Source of the DNA: Deltaproteobacteria bacterium GWC2_55_46
GTDB taxonomy: Bacteria > Desulfobacterota > GWC2-55-46
Reading direction: 5' to 3'
DNA: 64,000 nucleotides
Assembly (NCBI GenBank): GCA_001595385.3
Contig: LVEI03000001.1
Location: forward strand, 1,269,501 to 1,333,500
A program made the position numbers and the translations under genes. The notes under the pieces are model-generated. The model was not told the origin of the DNA, did not search any database, and saw only the letters and a program-made list of their open reading frames with translations. Positions 53,701 through 61,617 of this stretch are shown here, piece after piece (positions within the stretch are counted from its first letter, which is position 1; each line of letters opens with the position of its first letter).

Positions 53701-55726
53701 GCGACTCTTCGGCCTCCTTGAGCCTCGCTTCCATCTCGCCCCTGCTCTTGCTCTCCTGCAAGAGCCTCTGCTCCGCCTCTTGTCTCGCGGACTCATGCTC
53801 CCTCAAAGAGGCCTCCATGGCAAGCCTTACCGTCTCAAGCTCTTTGAACCTCGATTCCAGCGCCTTGCTGCCGGCTGTAGCCTCTTCTGCCGTCTTCTTC
53901 GCGAGCTCTGCCTCATGCAAAGCGGCCTGAGCCTTCCGGGACTCCTCTTCCCTGAGTTTCGCCTCTGCCTCGAACCTCTGCCTCGAATCCTCAAAAAGGG
54001 CGAGCTTTGAATCGAGTTCGCCTTTAAGTCCGGCTACGGTCTTCCGGGACTCTGTCAGTTCCTGCCTGAGCTGTGCTATCGTCCTGGCATGGTCAGCGGA
54101 GTCCTTCTGGAGAAGGTCCCTCTCGCCCCTGAGCCTGGAAAGGTCCTGCTCAAGTGAAGCAAGTGTGGCACGGCTTTCTTCAAGGTTCTTCCCGGCCTCA
54201 TCCCTTGACTTTTCAAGCTCGGCAACCTTGATGGCGGCAGCTTCGGCCCCTTTACTCGCGGCTTCGGCGGCCTTCCTGGCGCTCTCAAGCTCTTCCGGGC
54301 TTACCTCAGAAGGGGCGAGAGCGGCTTCCTTGACGCTTTCAGTCGAGGCCTTTGCAACGATCAAGGCCTCTTCGGCCTCATTGAGCCTGCTCTCTAAAGA
54401 GTTCTTCTCCTCTATCGCCTGCGCGAGCTTGAGCCCCGAGGCCTTCAACGCCGACTCGTACTCCTTGAGCGACGCCTCCCTGCTCTGGCCGGCCTTCTCA
54501 AGTTCCCTCAGCCTGGTCTCCAGCCCGATGGCCCTCGCTCCGGATTCCTGGGCCCTGGCGGTAGCAAGCTCTGCCTGGCTCAGGGCCTCGGCAGCCTTTT
54601 TGCCTTCCTCCTCGAGCCTGGCCTTCATCTCGGCGGCAGCCTTGATACCGGCATCCTGAGCCGCGGCAAGTTTTGTGGCAAGCTCGGTTTTCAAGGCGGC
54701 CTCAGACTGCCTTGATGCGTTAAGCTCTTCCCTGAGCGCCAGTATGAGTTGGGCCTTTTGATCTGAATCAATTTTAAGCTGATTTTTTTCGGTATTCAGG
54801 TTCGCGGCTTGCAGCTCAAGGGCAGACAATGCATTGAGGCTTTCTTCGAGCTTCTTTCTCGCCTCGTCCCTTGAGCTGTCGAGAAGGGCCACGGCACTTA
54901 CTGCCTCATCGGCCTTCAACTGAGCTGCCTCAGCCGCCTTCACAGCGGCCGCAAGCCCCTCCGGACTCGCAGCAGGAGCGCTTACGGGTGCCTCTTGGAC
55001 TACCTCGGAAGAGGCCTTCGCGGTTATGAAGGCCTCTTCAGCATCCTTGAGCCTTGCCTCAAGGATGGTGCTGCCCTCCTTTTCCCTGGCAAGCTTGAGC
55101 TCAAGCTCCTTCCTGGCGGCCTCGTGCCCCTTTACACGCTCCTCCATCTCACGGCTTGAGATCTCGATTTCCTTTAGCTTTTTTTCGAGCCTTTCCGATT
55201 TTGCCGCCGCCTCCTGGGCGTTTGCCCTGGCAAGCTCTGCCTGCGTCCAGGCGGATTCAGCCTTCTTCCTGGCCTCCTCCTCTATCTTAAGCTTCATCTC
55301 GGCCTCGAACCTGGCCTTTGCCTCTTCAACGGAATTGAGCTTGGCCTCGAGCCCTGCGATCTCGTCTTTGACCTTGGACTCTACCTCGGCCCTTATCTTT
55401 TCACGCTCCTTATCAAGGTCGACGCTTCCAATAAGGCTCTCCTTTTCCCTCTCAAGGATCCTCCTCTGCCGCTCCTCGAGCGCGAGCGCCCTCTCGACCT
55501 TCTTCTTCTCAGTCTGCTCAGCCTTGACCTTGATCTCCAGCTCCTTCAAGGAATCAGCGTCCTGAGCAACCTTGCCCTTGAGGGCGTTTATATCGGCCTC
55601 GAGCTTGCGCTCAGTGGAGGTCCTCTCCTCAAGCCTGCCTTCAAGCCTGTTCTTCTCCTTGTCACCAGAGACCCAGGAGATGGCAAGGGAAAAGGCGAGG
55701 AAAAGTCCAAGGACAACGCCTACCAT
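50780..55726 (-). CDS. Giant membrane-anchored coiled-coil protein with C-terminal LysM domain
   Basis: 1648 residues. Residues ~3-19 are a membrane helix (VGVVLGLFLAFSLAISW); residues ~25-1530 are almost unbroken Ala/Glu/Lys/Leu-rich coiled coil (ELEKSRDEARKNLEESRA-type heptads); a LysM peptidoglycan-binding domain lies near 1557-1607 (FYIVKRGDTLWRIAKKEAYG, then MWPLLYRYN and PDLIRPGNILII). The region ~1127-1434 contains three near-identical ~102-107-residue repeats. Length is exceptional. The layout suggests a rod from inner membrane to cell wall, as in FimV/TolA-like organisers. Function unknown. Own terminator; upstream of, but probably not co-transcribed with, the HEAT operon. Confidence 0.85.
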   Translation of the reverse strand: MVGVVLGLFLAFSLAISWVSGDKEKNRLEGRLEERTSTERKLEADINALKGKVAQDADSLKELEIKVKAEQTEKKKVERALALEERQRRILEREKESLIGSVDLDKEREKIRAEVESKVKDEIAGLEAKLNSVEEAKARFEAEMKLKIEEEARKKAESAWTQAELARANAQEAAAKSERLEKKLKEIEISSREMEERVKGHEAARKELELKLAREKEGSTILEARLKDAEEAFITAKASSEVVQEAPVSAPAASPEGLAAAVKAAEAAQLKADEAVSAVALLDSSRDEARKKLEESLNALSALELQAANLNTEKNQLKIDSDQKAQLILALREELNASRQSEAALKTELATKLAAAQDAGIKAAAEMKARLEEEGKKAAEALSQAELATARAQESGARAIGLETRLRELEKAGQSREASLKEYESALKASGLKLAQAIEEKNSLESRLNEAEEALIVAKASTESVKEAALAPSEVSPEELESARKAAEAASKGAEAAAIKVAELEKSRDEAGKNLEESRATLASLEQDLSRLRGERDLLQKDSADHARTIAQLRQELTESRKTVAGLKGELDSKLALFEDSRQRFEAEAKLREEESRKAQAALHEAELAKKTAEEATAGSKALESRFKELETVRLAMEASLREHESARQEAEQRLLQESKSRGEMEARLKEAEESLVAAAASIESSKKVTVAGPQAAVAAEELERARKEALAAKQEAETAKKGVESSNLIIAELERSRDEARASLEESRRSSSALEMEMARLNGEADLIRKSDAEKASAVALLKDEVERTKKAEAALKAEIATLAANDALARKEKEKELSEKVAALEAKLASSEEAATRSEVSSRAGLESVSSLEKEVARLNGEKELSARDASEKGQAVAALNNEIEALRKVEAGLKKELEESRLVSVDIARKEKDAQELSWKAASLEAKLVAAEEARKSSEDSSRAELLALTERSERIKSENDELAGRLKETQIALAMAEAASEMAKELIAKNTDLEQKLKEAGLVNLQGKAANFVAQKLIERNAELEMKIKKAELALVQSEAARTQAVSLMGKHTEIASKLKGEAEVLLARSQEQAPLIETLNKRNSELETRIRQAEEALAQADAARFMVQELNARNAELEEKLRGGVVADPRAIEELKSARAKMESRLDQEARTRQTIEARLREAEQAKVAGEAAIKELTLAAQASDKKLAQESVARTALEARFKEAAAAAEELNSRKTELEEELRIGRSVAVDTRAPVEIEEMRVARAEMESRLDQEARTRQTIEARLREAEQAKAAGESTIKELKLAAQASDKKLAQESVARTALEARFKEAAAAVEELNSRKTELEEKLRGGVVADPGAIEELKSARAEMESRLDQEARARQTIEARLMEAEQVKAAGESTIKELTLAAQASDKKLAQESVARAALEARFKEAAAAVGANDASVKELKIARDGLEARLKEEIGSRHALEARLRDVETSDGARAAAVNELERELSETKERLAKEAQARRELESEIARLSKETEALRQSGVDSAGVASLQAQFANLRASIAMKLKRGEIKAEDVIRLMRVDDVLGFYIVKRGDTLWRIAKKEAYGNPMMWPLLYRYNMSRLKHPDLIRPGNILIIVKDVSKDEARDALRKARLRGDWKKWSDSDRKAWLEDWLN
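51425..52345 (-). repeat. Three tandem ~306-321-bp repeats inside the LysM gene
   Basis: Near-identical DNA blocks share marks such as AAGTTTTTTATCTGACGCCT, seen at 51521, 51827 and 52148 (spacings 306 and 321 bases, both multiples of three). They encode units of 102 and 107 residues containing MESRLDQEARTRQTIEARLR and ELTLAAQASDKKLAQESVAR. The high DNA identity suggests recent duplication and possible length variation. Confidence 0.85.
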
Positions 55727-56093
55727 GGCAGGCTCCGGTGCGATATGTTCAGTGTATTATCAAGCATATTGGGAATTTTTTTTAATAATGAAAAGCGGGT
55801 ACTTGCAAACGGGATTATAACCCGGCAGCACCCGGCAATTCAAGATTTCGTTCTTAAAAAATTTGAATGACCGACGGATAGGACATTTTATCCCGATAGC
55901 ATTATTCAATACAATCATTAAAATTCATTGATAGCTTTCATTAATTTTTTTTGGAGACGCTTGTTCAGCCTACCCTGGCCTTTTTCCTTGACTTTTAACC
56001 CGTATTTGAGTATTGGTAATATCCAAATCTCAACTTTTTGGAGAGCCCGCCCTTAAATACCGGATTTAATCAGGGGCGGCCCCGAAGGCCGGA
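55727..56093. other. AT-rich divergent intergenic region (LysM gene / aroD)
   Basis: About 370 bases, markedly AT-rich, no gene. A TTGACT box at 55988-55993 lies about 100 bases before aroD but has no good -10 at normal spacing. On the LysM side only a CGGAG ribosome site is clear. Confidence 0.5.
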
Positions 56094-56789
56094 ATGTCGC
56101 GTATTAAAAAAAGCAGAGGGCCGAAAGCCGCCGCGGTGATCGTGGGCATGATAAGCCCATCGATTGTAAAAAGGGCTATCTCCAATGGCGCCGACCTGCT
56201 TGAGGTGAGGATAGACACATTCCGCGACAAGAAGCCTGAAGTCTTGGCGGCCTCCCTTAAAGATCTCAAAAAATCATGCAAGTTGCCGATAATCCTGACT
56301 ATCAGGAGCAGGGCTGAAGGCGGACAGGCCCATCTCGACGACGACACAAGGATATCCCTCTTCAACACGCTTATCCCCTTTGCCGAATATGTTGACATAG
56401 AGATAAGCTCAAGCGGGATCTTGAAAAATGTGGTAAAATCTGCAAAAAAAGATGGGAAGAAGGTAATAGCCTCCCACCACGATTTCAAGTCCACGCCAGA
56501 TGATAAAAAACTCAATAAAATCATCGACTCAGGTCTGTCATCAGGCGCAGATATCGTGAAGATTGCCACCTATGTCAACACACCTGACGACCTTAGGAGG
56601 CTCGTAAGGCTGCCTTCCTCCCGCGACAACCTCATCGTAATAGGCATGGGGGCGTTCGGGGCCGCTTCCCGGGTCTTTTTTCCGATGATCGGCTCCCTTT
56701 TTTCATACGGCTCGATTACGGGAAAGACAGCCCCGGGGCAGTTATCCTTGAGGGATTTAAAAAGAGAATTCAAGCGTTACGGCTTCTGA
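56094..56789 (+). CDS. aroD: 3-dehydroquinate dehydratase, type I
   Basis: 231 residues; third step of the shikimate pathway. The type I barrel is recognised by ADLLEVRIDTFRDK, LTIRSRAEGGQAHL, EYVDIEISS, the catalytic His pair in ASHHDFKSTP, and the Schiff-base Lys in ADIVKIATYVNT, then IGMGAFGAASRVFFPMIGSL and SYGSITGKTAPGQLSL. It stands alone, upstream of the gap operon, with no other aro gene here. Confidence 0.93.
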   Translation: MSRIKKSRGPKAAAVIVGMISPSIVKRAISNGADLLEVRIDTFRDKKPEVLAASLKDLKKSCKLPIILTIRSRAEGGQAHLDDDTRISLFNTLIPFAEYVDIEISSSGILKNVVKSAKKDGKKVIASHHDFKSTPDDKKLNKIIDSGLSSGADIVKIATYVNTPDDLRRLVRLPSSRDNLIVIGMGAFGAASRVFFPMIGSLFSYGSITGKTAPGQLSLRDLKREFKRYGF

Positions 56790-56810
56790 GGCGAAAGCCT
56801 TCCCCACAGG

Positions 56811-57908
<1,098 letters not shown>

Positions 57909-58024
57909 GGGGTCTAAAGGTCGCGGGTTGGCCGCCACCGCGTTATAAGCAGATAACTATCTGATAAATTTAAAAAATCCAACACGGGCCTATTTGATGC
58001 TCCGTGGTTTTTGGAGGTGAGATC

Positions 58025-59242
58025 TTGAATAAGGGCCTTAAATACATTGACGAAATAAACCTTAAAGGCAAAAGGGTCTTTATCAGGGTGGACTTTAACG
58101 TCCCTCTTGATGAGAACCATAACATAACGGACGACACCAGGATAAGGAGCGTTCTCCCTACTATAAATTACGCGCTTGACGAGAACGCGAAGGTGATCCT
58201 CGCCTCTCACCTGGGACGCCCGAAGGGCAAAAGGGCCCCTGAGATGAGCCTCGCACCGGTCGCAAAGAGGCTGGGCAGACTTCTTGAAAAGGATGTCCTG
58301 CTTGCCCCTGACTGCGTGGGCAATGACGCCAAAAAGGTGGTCGACGGCATGAAGCCCGGGGACGTGGTACTCCTGGAGAACCTGCGCTTCCACCCGGAAG
58401 AGGAGAAAAACGATCCTGCTTTCGGTATTAAACTCGCTGAACTTGCTGATGTTTATATAGATGACGCCTTCGCCATGGCGCACAGGGCCCATGCCTCGAA
58501 CGTCGCCATAACCGATTCGGTGAAAGAGGCCGGGGCCGGGTTCCTCATGAAAAAGGAGCTAAGCTATTTTTCAATGGCCCTGGAAAAACCGACAAGGCCG
58601 CTTGTCGCGATAATCGGGGGCAAGAAGGTATCAGACAAGGTCCGGGTCCTTCTTTCGCTTTGCGACAGGGTCGACAAGCTCATAATAGGCGGCGGGATGG
58701 CCCTAACCTTTTTTAAATCGCTTGGTTACGAGGTAGGCAACTCCTTTGCCGAAGACGAGGCCCTCGATACCGCCAAAGAGGTTATCGAGAAGGCCCGGCA
58801 GAAGCATATAAAGCTTTATATGCCTGTTGACTTCGTTGTCGCCGACAAGTACGCGGCTGACGCGGAGACAAAGGTCGTGACTTATCAGGAGATCCCCAAG
58901 GACTGGATGGCCCTCGACATAGGTCCCGCGACCGTTCAGCTCTTTACCGAGGCGATCCAGAACGCGAAAACCATCGTATGGAACGGCCCTATGGGTGTAT
59001 TCGAGATAGACGCCTTCAGCCGCGGCACCTTTGCCATGGTCTCCAGTGTGGCCAGCACCTATGCCATGACCATAGTGGGCGGAGGGGATACCGACGTGGC
59101 CGTCCACAGGGCAGGCGAATACGCCAAGATGAGTTATATCTCAACAGGCGGCGGGGCGTTCCTTGAGCTTCTCAAAGGGGCGGAGCTTCCGGGCATAGCC
59201 GCGCTCAGGCGTAAGAAGGAAAAGCCAAGGGCCGCCAACTGA
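58025..59242 (+). CDS. pgk: Phosphoglycerate kinase
   Basis: About 405 residues from a TTG at 58025, chosen because GGAGGTGA sits seven bases upstream; a GTG at 58004 would place that site inside the coding region. Motifs: RVFIRVDFNVPLDENH, HLGRPKGKR, LLENLRFHPEEE, the hinge GGKKVSDK and the nucleotide loop VGGGDTDVAVHRA. Generates ATP from 1,3-bisphosphoglycerate. Follows gap by 116 bases. Confidence 0.95.
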   Translation: MNKGLKYIDEINLKGKRVFIRVDFNVPLDENHNITDDTRIRSVLPTINYALDENAKVILASHLGRPKGKRAPEMSLAPVAKRLGRLLEKDVLLAPDCVGNDAKKVVDGMKPGDVVLLENLRFHPEEEKNDPAFGIKLAELADVYIDDAFAMAHRAHASNVAITDSVKEAGAGFLMKKELSYFSMALEKPTRPLVAIIGGKKVSDKVRVLLSLCDRVDKLIIGGGMALTFFKSLGYEVGNSFAEDEALDTAKEVIEKARQKHIKLYMPVDFVVADKYAADAETKVVTYQEIPKDWMALDIGPATVQLFTEAIQNAKTIVWNGPMGVFEIDAFSRGTFAMVSSVASTYAMTIVGGGDTDVAVHRAGEYAKMSYISTGGGAFLELLKGAELPGIAALRRKKEKPRAAN

Positions 59243-59307
59243 CTGTTTCCGAAAGACTTTTTAGAGGTAAGCCTTAAGTCATTATTGATATCATACGGGA
59301 CCCGCTG

Positions 59308-60066
59308 ATGCTGCCGCTCATTGCCGGAAATTGGAAGATGAATACGGATCTGCGCCAGGGAGCGAACCTGGTTTTAAAGCTCCGGGACCTTTTAAAAGGC
59401 GTTGAAGACGTTGAAGTCGCCGTCGCCCCTCCCTATGTCTCAATCCATCACCTAAGCCATCTGCTCGCCGACAGCCCCATAAAGCTCGCCGGACAGGACC
59501 TTTTCTGGGAGAAGGACGGGGCCTATACCGGAGAGGTCTCTGGCGAGATGCTCTCTTCCGTTGGATGCAAGTACGTGATAATAGGCCATTCCGAGCGCCG
59601 TCAATACTTCATGGAAACTGACGAGACGGTCAATAAGAAGACCTTCGCGGCATTAAGGGTCGGCCTCAAACCCATCGTATGCATCGGAGAGTCCCTTGAC
59701 GAGAGGGAGCGGGGCAAGACCCTGTCACGGGTAAAAACGCAGCTATCTCACGCGCTTTCCGGCCTTGCAGGGGCGGCCATGAAGGAGATCGTGATAGCCT
59801 ATGAGCCGGTCTGGGCCATAGGTACCGGAAGAACCGCCACCCCCCAGCAGGCTGAAGAGGTCCATAACGCGCTTCGTGAACTGCTCTACGAGCTTTTCGA
59901 GTCAGAGTCGGTGCGGGACGTCCGGATAATATATGGCGGGTCGGTAAAGCCGGACAGTATAGACGAGCTCATGGCGCAACCGAACATCGACGGCGCCCTC
60001 GTCGGGGGCGCGTCCCTCAAGGCGGAGGACTTCGCCAGGATAGTCAGGTTCCAGCGCCCCCACTGA
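59308..60066 (+). CDS. tpiA: Triose-phosphate isomerase
   Basis: 252 residues, usual length. Substrate Lys in AGNWKMN (residues 6-12), electrophile His in VIIGHSERRQYFMETDE, catalytic Glu in IAYEPVWAIGTGRTATP, and the phosphate loop IIYGGSVKPDSI. Part of the lower-glycolysis run gap-pgk-tpiA. Confidence 0.97.
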   Translation: MLPLIAGNWKMNTDLRQGANLVLKLRDLLKGVEDVEVAVAPPYVSIHHLSHLLADSPIKLAGQDLFWEKDGAYTGEVSGEMLSSVGCKYVIIGHSERRQYFMETDETVNKKTFAALRVGLKPIVCIGESLDERERGKTLSRVKTQLSHALSGLAGAAMKEIVIAYEPVWAIGTGRTATPQQAEEVHNALRELLYELFESESVRDVRIIYGGSVKPDSIDELMAQPNIDGALVGGASLKAEDFARIVRFQRPH

Positions 60067-60253
60067 GCCTGCCGGCCTTAACACAGTAACGCCCGAATAT
60101 CCTTGATCAGCCCTGCCTGAACGCTTCCGCTTTGACCGCATCTTTATTTCTTGCTTTTTCTGTTGAAATAAGTAGAATATATTGTTTGCGAAGCCATCTT
60201 ACGGCCATAAAGGCCGTTTTTTGATCTTCAAGATAGTCTCGAAGGAGAATAGA

Positions 60254-60598
60254 TTGTTTACGCTCGTACTAATAATCCACATACTCGTCAGCGTAGTGAT
60301 GATAGGGTCTGTGCTTCTTCAAGTCGGCAAGGGGGCATCCATAGGCTCGACATTCGGCAGCACCTCTTCGCAGACGATATTCGGCAGCGCCGGACCGGCC
60401 ACACTCCTTGCCAAGGTGACCTATGCCTGCGCCGGGATCTTCATGGTCACCTCCCTTACACTGACGTATATGTCGGGCAGGGAAAAGACAAAGTCGTTGA
60501 TGAGCGATGTGCCGGCAGTTACAGCCCCGGCGGCCCCCGCAGCCCAGCCTGCCGCTCCAGCAACGCTACCGGGCGCGCCTGGCGGCGCTCAGCCTTAA
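60254..60598 (+). CDS. secG: Preprotein translocase subunit SecG
   Basis: About 114 residues from a TTG at 60254, which has AAGGAG six bases upstream; an upstream TTG at 60182 would add 24 unrelated residues. Two membrane helices (LFTLVLIIHILVSVVMIGSV and KVTYACAGIFMVTSLTLTYM) flank the conserved loop LLQVGKGASIGSTFGSTSSQ / TIFGSAGPATLLAK. An Ala/Pro-rich tail follows. The order tpiA-secG followed by tRNA-Leu is common in bacteria. Confidence 0.93.
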   Translation: MFTLVLIIHILVSVVMIGSVLLQVGKGASIGSTFGSTSSQTIFGSAGPATLLAKVTYACAGIFMVTSLTLTYMSGREKTKSLMSDVPAVTAPAAPAAQPAAPATLPGAPGGAQP

Positions 60599-60663
60599 AA
60601 AGTCGGCTCTCTGGGGGCTCAATCCCCTTGACTGGCGCAAGGGTTCATGTTAGTTTTTATCAG

Positions 60664-60689
60664 ACAGGCCTGTAGATCAACCGGCCTGT
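60664..60689 (+). terminator. Terminator after secG
   Basis: ACAGGCC (60664-60670) pairs with GGCCTGT (60683-60689) around a 12-base loop, followed by TTTCTTT. Confidence 0.75.
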
Positions 60690-60712
60690 TTTCTTTATGT
60701 AATCGCCCTCAC

Positions 60713-60797
<85 letters not shown>

Positions 60798-60841
60798 AAA
60801 ATATAAAGGGGTCTGGTGAAAACCAGGCCCCTTTTATTTTT

Positions 60842-60945
60842 CTGTGTTGACTGGACTCGAACACGATTTTGCTCCGAGCGACGAGCAGAGATCTTCGAGT
60901 CACCTTCCTTCAGACAGGCCTCAGCCACTCGGCACCTTCGGAGGG
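60842..60945 (-). pseudogene. Degenerate tRNA-Ser-like remnant
   Basis: The minus strand holds TGCCGAGTGGCTGAGGC, a typical class II (Ser-type) D-arm, and 70 bases later GTGTTCGAGTCC, a typical T-loop. The acceptor arms do not pair, the T-stem is not complementary and no clean anticodon arm forms. An 8-bp inverted repeat (GACTCGAA / TTCGAGTC, 60854-60901) covers the middle. Probably a decayed tRNA or an integration scar. Confidence 0.35.
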
Positions 60946-61046
60946 GCTCAGAAGTACTACGCTCTTATTCAAAAGAAGGCTAGGGTTCGTAGGGTTCGAT
61001 TGACCATGCGGTCTTTAAATGTTACCATTATTCAAAGGACTTTTCC

Positions 61047-61250
61047 ATGCATGATCGCTGCAGATTCATGAAGATAATAAAGAACGCCAACGGCACGGAG
61101 ACATGGCTCTGCCACCACCAGTACGCGAAGCGGGGGCTCATACAGGCCTGCTTTCTTAAGACCGGCCCATGCCGCTACTCCAACGGCCCGTTCCCTCCGG
61201 AGCCTGAAAAGGGGCGCGCACAGATGCGCGAAGATACCGGCAAAGCCTGA
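61047..61250 (+). CDS. Small cysteine-containing protein, unknown
   Basis: 67 residues: MHDRCRFMKIIKNANGTETW, then LCHHQYAKRGLIQACFLKTG and PCRYSNGPFPPEPEKGR. Four Cys (residues 5, 22, 35, 42) and two His could bind a metal. AAAGGA lies eight bases before the ATG. I do not recognise a family. The composition is protein-like and the start is well placed, but a spurious frame cannot be excluded. Confidence 0.5.
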   Translation: MHDRCRFMKIIKNANGTETWLCHHQYAKRGLIQACFLKTGPCRYSNGPFPPEPEKGRAQMREDTGKA

Positions 61251-61286
61251 CCCTCCCCGCCAAAAGACCATCAACAACCCCTCTTT

Positions 61287-61314
61287 TTGACACCTCCGCC
61301 AGATGGGCTAAGAT
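61287..61314 (+). promoter_or_regulatory. Promoter placing transcription start at the ATG of the next gene
   Basis: TTGACA (61287-61292), 16-base spacer, TAAGAT (61309-61314). The expected +1 coincides with the ATG at 61321, and no ribosome site is present. Confidence 0.45.
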
Positions 61315-61320
61315 TAGATC

Positions 61321-61569
61321 ATGGACAGAAGAACGCGTGAATTATATGAACTGCTGGTCGATTACAGGGACAGAAGGGGGTTTGTAGAAACGCCTGCGGA
61401 GGTCGAGATCGCGCTCGATGAGACGCTTTACGCCCTGTCAAACGGCATGGGCGCATGGCCCGAAGACCTTGACACTATAGCGCGGTTCATTGAAAAAGAG
61501 GATTACCTTACGCCCGACTACATCCTTATATTGGACGCCATACGCGATTTTGAGGAGAAGGCCGCCTGA
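61321..61569 (+). CDS. Small acidic protein, unknown
   Basis: 82 residues, acidic, helical, no signal or membrane segment: MDRRTRELYELLVDYRDRRG, then EIALDETLYALSNGMGAWPE and DYLTPDYILILDAIRDFEEK. Not recognised. A good promoter directly before the ATG and no ribosome site suggest a leaderless message. It converges on the GGDEF gene. Confidence 0.6.
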   Translation: MDRRTRELYELLVDYRDRRGFVETPAEVEIALDETLYALSNGMGAWPEDLDTIARFIEKEDYLTPDYILILDAIRDFEEKAA

Positions 61570-61617
61570 ACCTTCTAACTTGTTGCCGAAAAACTCAGGA
61601 TCAGATCCAGGCTGCCG

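Noticed and set aside
53142-53930. Ser/Ala-rich plus-strand frames opposite the LysM coiled-coil gene
   Set aside because: Complement of repetitive Ala/Glu/Lys codons; no ribosome site or promoter.
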